A stretch of 64,000 bases of DNA from Flavobacterium anhuiense. GTDB taxonomy: Bacteria > Bacteroidota > Bacteroidia > Flavobacteriales > Flavobacteriaceae. Location of the stretch: the NCBI RefSeq assembly GCF_900101855.1, contig NZ_FMVC01000002.1, positions 374,495 to 438,494 of the forward strand, given 5' to 3'. Of this stretch, positions 7,833-16,544 are shown one piece after another. The stretch's first letter is position 1. Each line of letters opens with the position of its first letter. The notes beneath the pieces were generated by a model. It saw only the letters and a program-made list of their open reading frames with translations. It was not told the DNA's origin and made no database searches. A program made the position numbers and the translations under genes.

Positions 7833-8873
7833 ATGGATAAAAAGTACACAATTAAGGATATAGCACAAATGGCTGGAGTTTCTAAAGGAACTGTAGACCG
7901 TGTGCTACACAACAGAGGAAAAGTCTCTCCTGCTGCACTCGAAAAAATCAATGAAGTTCTGAATGTTATTGATTACGAACCCAACTTAATTGCTCGAAAT
8001 TTAAAAAGCACTAAAGTATATCGCATTTGTGTCTTGCTTCCAGATCCTGTATTTGACCCTTATTGGCTTCCGTGCGTTAATGGAATCCAAGATGCCATTA
8101 AAGAATTCAAAGCTTATAATGTCAATATAGAAATTCATTACTTTAATCCAGAAAGCACCAAATCGTTTCTAAAAACAAACGAAGCCATTGTAGCACAATC
8201 GCCAGATGCTGTTTTACTAACTCCTCTTTTCCATAAAGAAACCATAGAAATCATAAAACAATATGACGAATTAGGAATTATGGTAAATACTTTTAATAAC
8301 CAGGTTGAATCTTCTTCCATAAAAAGTTTTGTTGGACAAGATTTATACAAAAGCGGACGTGTTGCCGCAAGTTTAATGAATTTGATTCTGCCTAAAGGAC
8401 AGATTGCCATTATCCACATTGACGAAAGCTTAAAAAACGCCGTCCACATGCAGGAAAAAGAACGAGGCTTTAGAAGCTATTTTGACGAAAAAAATCTTTC
8501 TGATTTCTCTTTAACCACATTAAAACTGAAATATTCCAACATAGAAACTAAGCTGCCAGCGTTTATAAATGAAAACCCAGGCCTAAGCGGCATTTTCATT
8601 ACCACCTCAAAGGCTTATCAAATTGCTTCTACTCTATCTAATATAACAGACGAAAAAATTGTTTTGATTGGCTATGACTTAATCGATAAAAATGTCAGCT
8701 TTTTAAATCAAGGATTGATTCATTTTTTAATACATCAAAACCAAAAGAGACAGGCGTATTTAGGAGTCAGCACTTTAGTAGAACACTTTTTATTCAGAAA
8801 AGATATCCCAGAAACCATTTTGCTCCCAATTGACATAATAAATGTCGAAAATGCTTCTTTTTATATTAGCTAA
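7833..8873 (+). CDS. LacI/PurR-family transcriptional regulator of the PUL
   Basis: A 346-residue regulator. Residues 5-25 (YTIKDIAQMAGVSKGTVDRV) are the LacI-type helix-turn-helix, with the hinge region (LNVIDYEPNLIARNLKS) after it. Residues about 65-346 form a periplasmic-binding-protein-like sugar-sensing domain (CVLLPDPVFDPYW, SPDAVLLTPLF, GYDLIDKNVSFL). The domain resembles the ABC sugar-binding type, so the ligand is likely a mono- or disaccharide or its phosphate. Bacteroidota PULs are more often controlled by hybrid two-component systems or ECF sigma/anti-sigma pairs; a LacI-type regulator is a less usual choice. It lies between two inverted copies of a palindromic operator block (7690-7775 and 9970-10056), which are its probable targets. 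Confidence 0.9.
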   Translation: MDKKYTIKDIAQMAGVSKGTVDRVLHNRGKVSPAALEKINEVLNVIDYEPNLIARNLKSTKVYRICVLLPDPVFDPYWLPCVNGIQDAIKEFKAYNVNIEIHYFNPESTKSFLKTNEAIVAQSPDAVLLTPLFHKETIEIIKQYDELGIMVNTFNNQVESSSIKSFVGQDLYKSGRVAASLMNLILPKGQIAIIHIDESLKNAVHMQEKERGFRSYFDEKNLSDFSLTTLKLKYSNIETKLPAFINENPGLSGIFITTSKAYQIASTLSNITDEKIVLIGYDLIDKNVSFLNQGLIHFLIHQNQKRQAYLGVSTLVEHFLFRKDIPETILLPIDIINVENASFYIS

Positions 8874-8985
8874 AGTTTTTTGCCGCTAAGACACGAAGTT
8901 TTTTTTTAATCTCCAGCTAAAGCTGGAGACAATTCAGATTTCTTCCCTTAAAAAAAACTTTGCAACTCGGCGCCTTTGTGTCAAA
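8874..8985. repeat. Imperfect palindromic intergenic repeat
   Basis: Between convergent genes. GCCGCTAAGACACGAAG (near 8883) is imperfectly mirrored by the sequence ending GCGCCTTTGTGTC (near 8981). An inner perfect stem CTCCAGCT-AA-AGCTGGAG occupies 8911-8928 and may act as a terminator for either gene. The outer arms are of a kind common between Flavobacterium genes. Confidence 0.5.
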
Positions 8986-9624
8986 TCACCTCACTAAAAC
9001 AAACTTTCCAAAAGAAGATGCTATGTGAAAATTCGGTTCGGGAGTATTTGGATTTACCCACGTAATCCAAGTTGGTTCGTAGTTACCATTTTTGTCTTTG
9101 GAGAATTTTGCTCTATAAACCCCTGTTTCGATAACATTATCATGTATTAAATCTAATTTTTCTAAAGAAGCGATACTAATTACCCCTGCAACCGTAAAAG
9201 AAACTTCATCTGCAGAAGATTCCAATTTAATTTGATTTTCAGGCCATTTCCATTCGTAATCAAAGATTTTATTTGGCAGGGCATGGAAATCCAGCAATCT
9301 TGTCGAAGGATCAATTTCAAGACAGTAATACGGATTAAGCTCATCACTACTTCTAAAAAAAAGCTCCACGCGATCAGAATTACAAATACTGTCTACACTA
9401 TTATCTTTTTGATCGATATAAACATCCGTATCAAAAACCCTAAAATTAAAATAGAAGTTTTCTTGATCCCATAACGCGCGAAATTCAATTTTTAAAACCG
9501 ATTCATTATTCCACGGAGAACCAAAATCAGTTAAACAATCTGCTTTTTCCCAAAAAAAAGGATCTAAAATCTGAGTTTCGTTCTTTTGATTATTATCTAT
9601 TATTTGTACATGGTATTCTTTCAA
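8986..9624 (-). CDS. CBM9-like (DOMON-like) carbohydrate-binding protein
   Basis: A 212-residue protein with the family-9 carbohydrate-binding module pattern: FRALWDQENFYFNFRVFDTDVY near residues 48-69, then a DRVELFFRSSDE block near 84-95, and EVSFTVAGVISIASL near 140-155, a beta-sandwich that binds sugar ends. No signal peptide is seen, so it would be cytoplasmic unless an upstream start is missed. The start is a TTG at 9622-9624; upstream in frame there is only a stop. It lies alone between the regulator and susC. It may sense or bind a sugar product, but its role is unknown. Confidence 0.65.
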   Translation of the reverse strand: MKEYHVQIIDNNQKNETQILDPFFWEKADCLTDFGSPWNNESVLKIEFRALWDQENFYFNFRVFDTDVYIDQKDNSVDSICNSDRVELFFRSSDELNPYYCLEIDPSTRLLDFHALPNKIFDYEWKWPENQIKLESSADEVSFTVAGVISIASLEKLDLIHDNVIETGVYRAKFSKDKNGNYEPTWITWVNPNTPEPNFHIASSFGKFVLVR

Positions 9625-9969
9625 AATTCTTCTTCTTAAAATCTGTTAATTTTTCATTTTCAAAAAGGTCAAAATGACCATTAAATCATCTTTCCATTTT
9701 TCCTTTTTTCTTCATGACCAATATACTTCAAAAATTGAATTGAAAAACAAATCAAATTCATAATTAAATCTAAAATTTCACTCTTTTTCAACATAAGAAA
9801 AGACTGCTTAATTTTTACGTATTTACATTAGTCATTGCGAAATTCATAAGTTTTTACAAAAAGAACATTTATTATTCAAAAAAAAGTCAGTTCTAAGAGC
9901 TTCAGCATTTCTAAAACATTTTAAAGATATCTCATCTTTTTAAGTCTAAAAAAACGTTTCGTACAATTT
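9625..9969. other. AT-rich intergenic region upstream of the CBM9-like gene
   Basis: No gene is supported. The one notable item is a perfect 13-base palindrome, GGTCA-AAA-TGACC at 9667-9679, about 43 bases upstream of the CBM9-like start, which might be a regulator site. The rest is AT-rich sequence without clear structure. Confidence 0.5.
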
Positions 9970-10056
9970 TATGTGCTCGAGAACATAAATTTTGTGTGTT
10001 CGAGCACATTTTTTGTGTTTTTTCTTGTTTTATAAAAATATAATCTCTAGTTTCGT
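9970..10056. promoter_or_regulatory. Promoter/operator block, copy 2 upstream of susC (inverted repeat of copy 1)
   Basis: TGTGCTCGAGAACA (9972-9985) and TGTGTTCGAGCACA (9995-10008) are the same two boxes as at 7736-7774, read from the other strand, and again 23 bp apart. The AT-rich flank up to ...CTCTAGTTTCGT (10056) also matches copy 1. Thus susC on the plus strand sees the same arrangement as the GHMP kinase gene on the minus strand, which points to joint control by one regulator. The start of susC is 247 bases away, implying a long leader. Confidence 0.8.
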
Positions 10057-10303
10057 CAGAGATTAATCTTAAAACTAAGTTAATTATGCAAAATTTCAGG
10101 TGATTTTTAAGCTCAAAAAAAGAAGAAAAACAAACTAAACAAGCCGTGTTTAGGAGTAAAAAAAGAAGTCTCTGGTTTGCACAAAAATAATTCAATCGAA
10201 AACACAACTAAAAAGACAAAATGAATTTCCAGATCAAAAAAGAAATCTAAAACCTACAAACAAAGAAAAAACAATTAAACATTAACCAAAACCAATTCAA
10301 AGT
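10057..10303 (+). other. Long 5' leader region of susC
   Basis: About 247 AT- and A-rich bases lie between the operator block and the susC ATG. No stable hairpin or known riboswitch was recognised. A minus-strand open frame across this region and the operator is not credible as a gene. Confidence 0.4.
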
Positions 10304-13300
10304 ATGAAATTATTAATCCAAAAAAAGCCAAGAGATTTTCGGCTTAACAATTTATCCCGCAAAGAAATCGGAATAACAGTTCTCTCGTTATTAGTTTTTA
10401 CATTTCAGGCTTCTGCAGCTTCTTCTATAAATATTTCAGACAAAACCAATACGGCATTGTTTTTTGAAAAAACTGTAAAAGGAAAAGTAACAGACGAAAA
10501 AGGTTTGCCACTTCCAGGTGCCAATGTTGTGGTTAAAGGTACTACTAAGGGAGTTCAGACTGATGTAGACGGAAGCTTTGTTATTACAGTTCCTGATAAT
10601 GCCACAAAATTGATAATTACTTACATTGGTATGGAAGATCAGGAAGTTACTATCGGAAGTGCGCCTCTAAAAATTGTCATGAAAGAAGCAGGACAAAAAC
10701 TAGACGAGGTGGTAATTGGATACGGAAAATCTAAGAAAAAAGACCTTACAGGTTCTGTGAGTTCTCTTAGCAAAGACAATTTAAACTTAGGCGGAACGGT
10801 TGCAAACGTTGGACAGGCGCTTCAAGGACGAGCTTCTGGAGTGCAAGTGCAACAAAATAGCTATGCGCCGGGAACAAATCCGTCAGTAATAATTAGAGGA
10901 GGAAACTCTATTAATACTTCTAATGCTCCTTTGTATGTTGTTGACGGATTCATTACCAGTACTGGAGCTTCTATAAGCCCGAACGACATTGAAAACATTC
11001 AAATTCTTAAAGATGCTGCTTCTACAGCTATTTATGGTGCCCGTGGAGGAAATGGGGTAATTTTGATTACCACTAAAAAAGGAAAATCAGGAAAAATGAA
11101 TGTTGAGGCTGAGATTTCTGATGGTTTTCAAAACATCATAAAAGAGCCTTCTTTAATGACTGGACAGCAATATGCCGATTATCAGAATGCTCTTAATGCT
11201 GAAAACGGAAGACCTCCACTTTTCCCTTCCAGCTTTCCTGTTGCCAATACTAACTGGTTTGATGCTGCAACTCGTCCTGGTGAAGTGCTTAATAGAACGC
11301 TTACTTTTAGCGGAAGTGATCAAAGTTCTAAATTCTTTCTTTCTGGAAATTATTTAAAACAAACTGGAGCTATCGTAAACACTGATTTTGAAAGATATAG
11401 TGTGAGAATGGGCGGTGAAAAAAGATTCAACGAAAGACTAAATATGGGCACAAATGTATATGGTGCTGTTGCCGAAGGAAATAATAGCGATTTTGGCGAT
11501 AATATTTTATCTCCAATGTTCTCTATCCAGACTGCCCCTCCAACTATTCCAATTTATAATGCAGACGGTTCGTATTATAAATTCCAAGGGAAAGACAATG
11601 CGTTAGCACTTTTACTTGAACCTACAGATCACACGATCAATAGATTGGTAAACGGAAACATGTTTTTAGATTATCAGATCATTAAAGGTTTAACATACCA
11701 TTTTGGTGCCGGTGCAGAATGGCAAGAAAATATTCAAGGAAAATATACTCCAAGTACTTTAGTAGCGGGAGCTGCGTTAAAGGGTTCTGGTTCTGAAGAA
11801 AATAAAACCTATTTCAGATGGAGTACAGAACAATATTTGACGTATAAATTTGATATCAAAGAAGTACATGCAATTACTGCCATGATTGGTACTTCAAATC
11901 AAAAAGATACTTATGAAAGAGTAAGAGCAGCCGGTACAGGTTTCTCTAATGACTTATTGACCTATTACAATCTGCAAGGAGCTTCAGTGTATTTAAAACC
12001 TGAAACAGAAAAAACAGAAACAAAATTGACTTCTTATTTTGGAAGGTTAAATTATGCTTTCAACGATAAGTACTTAGCAACTTTTACAATTAGAAAAGAT
12101 GGCTCTTCTCGTTTTGGACCAAATAACCGATTTGGTATCTTCCCTTCTGGAGCTGTTGCATGGAAAATATCTAACGAATCTTTTATGCAAAACGTAAAAG
12201 CAATTTCTGAACTTAAATTGAGAGCAAGTTATGGTATTACAGGTAGTGACGGTATTGGAGATTACTCGTACATGAGCCGTCTGTCTTCTTGGGGGGTTAC
12301 TATTGCGCCAGATGAATTTGTTGCAGGAACAGAACCAGCTAACTTAGCGAACCCAAATCTGAAATGGGAAGAAACAGCTCAAACTGATATCGGTTTAGAT
12401 TTAGGCTTATTTAATGATAAACTTTCAATTACATTCGATTATTACAAAAAAAGAACTACAGATGCTCTTTTAAATGTTCCTGTTGGAGGATGGTGGGGAT
12501 TTGGTACTCAAAGAGTTAACGCAGGGGTTATTGACAACCAAGGTATTGAGTTAGGAATAAGCACTACAAACTTCAGAACTGATACTTTTTCTTGGACTAC
12601 TTCATTAAATGTAGCGTACAATAAACAAGAAGTAGTATCTCTAGCTGATAACGTTAAAATCATTAGCACAAACACTTCTAACCCAAGTGGAGTAGTTTCT
12701 GGTCAGGAATTTACCAGATTGGAACCTGGAAAAGAAATGGGAGTTTTATTTGGCTATAAATATGCTGGAGTTATCAAAACTGGAGAAACTTATGCGCCTC
12801 AGCCATTATCTGCTCCTGGAGATCCCAAATATGTAGACATTGATGGCGATGGTACTATTACAGCAAAAGACAGAACTTATTTAGGAAATACTATTCCTCA
12901 TTACGTTGCAGGTTTCAATAACGATTTTAAGTATAGAAATTTTGATATGAATATCTTTTTCCAAGGCGCTTTTGATTATTCAGTTTACAATATGACTAAA
13001 ATGGTTGGCGAGTCTTCTACAAGTACAGATGCGCTAAACCGATGGGTTGCTGGTAAAAACGAAAACACTGATATTCCTAGAGATGGTTATTACAAAAGCA
13101 CTTACGGAAGTTATGTGAATTCTAAATTTGTTGAAGAAGCTTCGTACTTACGTCTAAAAAATGTTTCTATCGGATATACGATTCCAGAAAGTGCATTAAA
13201 AACGGTGAAATTTATTGATAGCATCAGATTATATGCAATCGGACAAAATTTATTGACGATTACCAACTATTCTGGAAATGACCCTGAGGTGAACGGGCAT

Positions 13301-13390
13301 TCTAATAACAATTTAGGTGGAGGAATCGACTTTAACTCTTTCCCAGCCTCAAGAACTTTTATACTTGGAATTAAAGTGGCAATTCACTAG
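10304..13390 (+). CDS. SusC/RagA-family TonB-linked outer membrane transporter
   Basis: A 1028-residue TonB-dependent transporter that moves glycan fragments across the outer membrane with its SusD partner. After an N-terminal signal region (a hydrophobic stretch around residues 26-40) there is a carboxypeptidase-regulatory-like domain (VKGKVTDEKGLPLPGANVVV, about 59-125). Then come the SusC-specific segment with DEVVIGYGKSKKKDLTGSV near 142, the plug (ALQGRASGVQV, NAPLYVVDGF, AASTAIYGARGGNGVILITT) and the 22-strand barrel ending in a hydrophobic strand (FILGIKVAIH). Length is normal for the family. It is the first gene of the rightward arm, with the operator block upstream and susD starting 36 bases downstream. 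Confidence 0.97.
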   Translation: MKLLIQKKPRDFRLNNLSRKEIGITVLSLLVFTFQASAASSINISDKTNTALFFEKTVKGKVTDEKGLPLPGANVVVKGTTKGVQTDVDGSFVITVPDNATKLIITYIGMEDQEVTIGSAPLKIVMKEAGQKLDEVVIGYGKSKKKDLTGSVSSLSKDNLNLGGTVANVGQALQGRASGVQVQQNSYAPGTNPSVIIRGGNSINTSNAPLYVVDGFITSTGASISPNDIENIQILKDAASTAIYGARGGNGVILITTKKGKSGKMNVEAEISDGFQNIIKEPSLMTGQQYADYQNALNAENGRPPLFPSSFPVANTNWFDAATRPGEVLNRTLTFSGSDQSSKFFLSGNYLKQTGAIVNTDFERYSVRMGGEKRFNERLNMGTNVYGAVAEGNNSDFGDNILSPMFSIQTAPPTIPIYNADGSYYKFQGKDNALALLLEPTDHTINRLVNGNMFLDYQIIKGLTYHFGAGAEWQENIQGKYTPSTLVAGAALKGSGSEENKTYFRWSTEQYLTYKFDIKEVHAITAMIGTSNQKDTYERVRAAGTGFSNDLLTYYNLQGASVYLKPETEKTETKLTSYFGRLNYAFNDKYLATFTIRKDGSSRFGPNNRFGIFPSGAVAWKISNESFMQNVKAISELKLRASYGITGSDGIGDYSYMSRLSSWGVTIAPDEFVAGTEPANLANPNLKWEETAQTDIGLDLGLFNDKLSITFDYYKKRTTDALLNVPVGGWWGFGTQRVNAGVIDNQGIELGISTTNFRTDTFSWTTSLNVAYNKQEVVSLADNVKIISTNTSNPSGVVSGQEFTRLEPGKEMGVLFGYKYAGVIKTGETYAPQPLSAPGDPKYVDIDGDGTITAKDRTYLGNTIPHYVAGFNNDFKYRNFDMNIFFQGAFDYSVYNMTKMVGESSTSTDALNRWVAGKNENTDIPRDGYYKSTYGSYVNSKFVEEASYLRLKNVSIGYTIPESALKTVKFIDSIRLYAIGQNLLTITNYSGNDPEVNGHSNNNLGGGIDFNSFPASRTFILGIKVAIH

Positions 13391-13426
13391 TCTAAAATGC
13401 TTTACAGTAACATTAAATTGATTAAA

Positions 13427-14938
13427 ATGAAAAAATATACAATCTTATTACTTTTACTTGCCGCTGGAACACAAGTTTCTTGCAATCAAGATCTTGATCC
13501 CACGGTATATAGCAGCTTGACTAATACTAATGGGTATCAGACAAAATCAGATGCTATTGCGGCTATCAATTCCATTTATGGAAGACTAAAAGGACCATCT
13601 GTGGGCGATAATTATTCATATTGGGCTACAAGACACTTTGCTTTGACTGATATTGCTACAGATTTAGGACACTGCCAATTTGGAGGAGATCCAGGGCAAT
13701 TATCTTTAGGAACTTGGAATTCTGCAAATGGACTTTTAAGAGAAGACTGGAACGCCATGTATAAATTGATTGCCAATGCAAACAATGCTATTTTCAACAT
13801 TATACCAATGAGTGGTATTACAGCTGCTGAAAAAGCACAATTTATTGCAGAAGCGAAATTCTTAAGATGTTCCGCTTACATGGATTTGACCGATTCTTGG
13901 GGACCAGTAATTCTAATTACCGAAGCCAATTTAGGAAACCCTGGATATTTGGATCAGACTCCTCCTTCATCTGTTGAAGAAATCGACGCTTTCATGATTA
14001 AAGAATTGACGGAAGCTGCTGATGTTCTTCCAGTTAATTATAAAAACAATGAAATTTACGGTACAAATGATGTAGGACGTGCTACAAAAGGTGCTGCACT
14101 AACACTATTGGCAAAATTATACTTAAGAAGCCACGATTGGCAAAAAGTAATTACCTATACACAAAAAGTAATGGATTTGCACGAATACAGCCTATATCCT
14201 TCTTACTTAGGTCTGTTTAAAGAAAGTAACAAATGGTGCAGTGAAAACATCTTCTCTTCTTTAAGTGATGCCAACACAAATGGAACTGAATTATTAAACC
14301 ACTTTGGTCCTGTTGATCACCCTGTGGTTCAAAACAGATGGCAATATTATACTGTAAACTGGGATTTCTACAACACTTTTGGCGATGAAGATGAGAGAAA
14401 ACAATGCTTTTTTCCAGAGTATATGGGGACAGACGGTCTATTACATAAACAAGCTCCATACTTAGGAGCTCAACCTCCAGCTGGAGAATTCTACATGCAA
14501 GACGTTTCTACAAAAAAATATGCTGATGATGAAACGACCACTTATTATGATGGACATAGTGTTAATATCCTTCGTTATGCTGATGTTTTGTTAAGCAGAG
14601 CCGAAGCCTTAAACGAAATCAGTGGACCAACTCAAGAGGCTATTGATCTTATCAACCAAGTAAAAGGAAGATCTCATGCAAAACTTTTGGTTTTATCAGA
14701 ACATACTCAAGCTAGTTTAAGAGATGCTATTTTACAAGAAAGAGGATGGGAACTTTTCTACGAAGGAAAACGTCGTGCAGATTTGATCAGAATGAACAAA
14801 TATGATGTTTTAGTAAATGCATACCACCTTAGAGTTGGAGAAGCAGCTTTAATCAAAATGCCACAAAACAAATATTATACGTATCCACAGAGTCAGGTTG
14901 ACCTTAATCCAAATTTAAGCAACGCCGACAGACAATAA
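13427..14938 (+). CDS. SusD/RagB-family glycan-binding lipoprotein
   Basis: A 503-residue surface lipoprotein that forms the lid of the SusC channel and binds the glycan. The signal MKKYTILLLLLAAGTQVSC has a lipobox cysteine at residue 19, followed by NQDLDP. SusD features include AEAKFLRCSAYMDLTDSWGPVIL (the conserved helical N-terminal block), GAALTLLAKLYLRSHDWQKVITY (TPR-like) and the C-terminal ILQERGWELFYEGKRRADLIR. The upstream in-frame ATG at 13397 would add ten residues before the signal, so 13427 is preferred. A perfect 14-bp hairpin follows the stop codon (14949-14984). Confidence 0.96.
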   Translation: MKKYTILLLLLAAGTQVSCNQDLDPTVYSSLTNTNGYQTKSDAIAAINSIYGRLKGPSVGDNYSYWATRHFALTDIATDLGHCQFGGDPGQLSLGTWNSANGLLREDWNAMYKLIANANNAIFNIIPMSGITAAEKAQFIAEAKFLRCSAYMDLTDSWGPVILITEANLGNPGYLDQTPPSSVEEIDAFMIKELTEAADVLPVNYKNNEIYGTNDVGRATKGAALTLLAKLYLRSHDWQKVITYTQKVMDLHEYSLYPSYLGLFKESNKWCSENIFSSLSDANTNGTELLNHFGPVDHPVVQNRWQYYTVNWDFYNTFGDEDERKQCFFPEYMGTDGLLHKQAPYLGAQPPAGEFYMQDVSTKKYADDETTTYYDGHSVNILRYADVLLSRAEALNEISGPTQEAIDLINQVKGRSHAKLLVLSEHTQASLRDAILQERGWELFYEGKRRADLIRMNKYDVLVNAYHLRVGEAALIKMPQNKYYTYPQSQVDLNPNLSNADRQ

Positions 14939-14948
14939 GAATATCCAA

Positions 14949-14984
14949 TCAAGAATAGACAGTTAAATGTCTGTCTATTCTTGA
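14949..14984 (+). terminator. Perfect hairpin after susD
   Basis: TCAAGAATAGACAG (14949-14962) pairs exactly with CTGTCTATTCTTGA (14971-14984) around an 8-base loop. There is no strong T-run. In SusCD operons such a hairpin may end part of the transcript or protect the 3' end of the abundant susCD message. Confidence 0.65.
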
Positions 14985-15035
14985 TTATTTATAGCGATAA
15001 AAGTACTTTTCTGTTTCACAAAAGAAGCTTTTCAG

Positions 15036-16442
15036 ATGATCAAAAAATTAATATTAAAAGGAAGTTTTATTTTAGTGCTGCTTACTTTGGCAAGTTGTTC
15101 TAAAAACCAAATTATCTCCAATATCAATATTGGCACTCATGGCAACAACGAATTGAAAATTCAGATCGATGTTACTACGAATGACCAAGCTCAGGTATAT
15201 GCAGAATATTGGTCAGACAAAGAAGGAAATCAAAATAAAATGACCTCTCCTATTTCAAATTCTGGTTTAAAACATTCGCTGGTGCTTTGCAATATAATTC
15301 CAGAAACCGGCTATAGTTTCCAATTAGTTACAGTTCAAGGTGGTAATAAACAAACCAGCAAAGTTTATAATTTTAAATCTAGAAAACTTCCAGAATGGCT
15401 ACAGAAACAATTCAAAGCCAATTGTCCGAAACCAGAATTATTGCCTGAAAATTTCAAAAAAGGATTTTTGCTTTTAGCGAAAAGAGAAACTCCTGGAACT
15501 GCTTATATTGTTGATTACAAAGGAAATTTAAGATGGTACCATACGCTTGAAGGAACTGGTTTTAAAGTCGTTCATTTTACAAAAGACCAAACAATTCTTT
15601 CGATTTTGGGAACCAATGATGAGCCAACAAGCTATGGAAGCGAAATTCTTGAAATCAATCTGCAAGGCGATACTTTAACCCATATTAAAAAAGGTGAAGG
15701 CGATTTAAAGCAAGTTCTTCACCATGAAATTATAAAAAAATCGGCTAACGAAATTGTCGCTTTAACTGTCGAACAAAAAATAATCAATTTAACTTCTATT
15801 GGAGGAAAAAAACAAGACACCATCAACGGAGACGGAATCCTAATTTTAGACAAAAAAGGCAAGCAGCTTTGGAAATGGAGTGTTTTTGATGATTTAGATC
15901 CATTTAAAGACAAAAATTTATTAAAAACCAAAAAGGACTGGACACATGCCAATAGTTTAAGCTACGATGCAGATGGAAATTTTTTAATCTCATTTTATAA
16001 TAACGGCCAGATTTGGAAAATCAATTCGAAAACTGGAAAAGTAATCTGGAAATTAGGAAAAGGCGGAACAATGAAAATGGCTTCAGACACTAATTTCTCT
16101 CAGGCACACGCCGCACATATCGATCAAGAAGGAAGTTTATTGTTTTTTGACAATGGCGTAGATATCAAACAATCTTCTGTTTTTGCCTTAAAAGTAGACG
16201 AAAAAAGCAATTCGGTAAAACTGGATTTTCATATAAAATTGCCAAAAGATATTTACAACGATAGAATGGGAAGCGCTTATATGATTAATAAAGATCTCTT
16301 TTTGGTTTGTTGTTCAAAAAGACATATTACGGTTTTAACCAATAAAAAAGGAATTTTGCTATGGGCTTTAGAATCTGAAATTCCGCCATATAGAACCATC
16401 TTTATTCCTAAAGAAAAACTCAAACCTTTTCTTTTGAATTAA
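15036..16442 (+). CDS. Arylsulfotransferase (ASST)-like lipoprotein
   Basis: A 468-residue protein with a lipoprotein signal (MIKKLILKGSFILVLLTLASC, Cys 21). A fibronectin-like N-terminal domain (about 30-115) precedes a six-bladed propeller region containing DWTHANSLSYDADGNFLISF near residues 302-320 and IWKINSKTGKVIWKLGKGG, the blocks that mark the arylsulfotransferase family. Bacterial ASSTs move sulfate between phenolic compounds in the periplasm using an active-site histidine; the H of DWTHAN matches a conserved position. Related proteins of unknown function share this fold, so activity is not assured. It lies inside the PUL after susD, and no sulfatase was seen in the locus. Confidence 0.7.
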   Translation: MIKKLILKGSFILVLLTLASCSKNQIISNINIGTHGNNELKIQIDVTTNDQAQVYAEYWSDKEGNQNKMTSPISNSGLKHSLVLCNIIPETGYSFQLVTVQGGNKQTSKVYNFKSRKLPEWLQKQFKANCPKPELLPENFKKGFLLLAKRETPGTAYIVDYKGNLRWYHTLEGTGFKVVHFTKDQTILSILGTNDEPTSYGSEILEINLQGDTLTHIKKGEGDLKQVLHHEIIKKSANEIVALTVEQKIINLTSIGGKKQDTINGDGILILDKKGKQLWKWSVFDDLDPFKDKNLLKTKKDWTHANSLSYDADGNFLISFYNNGQIWKINSKTGKVIWKLGKGGTMKMASDTNFSQAHAAHIDQEGSLLFFDNGVDIKQSSVFALKVDEKSNSVKLDFHIKLPKDIYNDRMGSAYMINKDLFLVCCSKRHITVLTNKKGILLWALESEIPPYRTIFIPKEKLKPFLLN

Positions 16443-16453
16443 AAAGAGATTTT

Positions 16454-16530
16454 CCTGTAAGGTTTTCAAAACCTTGTAGGTATAAGTAAATTAGAATAAA
16501 TACCTAACAGGTTTTAAAAACCTGTTAGGA
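16454..16530. repeat. Paired palindromic intergenic repeat
   Basis: Two palindromic cores, TAAGGTTTTCAAAACCTT (near 16458-16475) and AACAGGTTTTAAAAACCTGTT (near 16506-16526), are flanked by AGGTAT and ATACCT that mirror one another. The block fills the gap between the ASST-like and cytochrome genes. It resembles short palindromic repeats scattered in Bacteroidota genomes. Confidence 0.65.
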
Positions 16531-16544
16531 TAAAAATAATAGAC

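Noticed and set aside
9932..10207. Minus-strand open frame across the susC operator region
   Set aside because: It overlaps the palindromic operator block, has biased low-complexity residues and no family features. The conserved feature here is the DNA repeat, not a protein.
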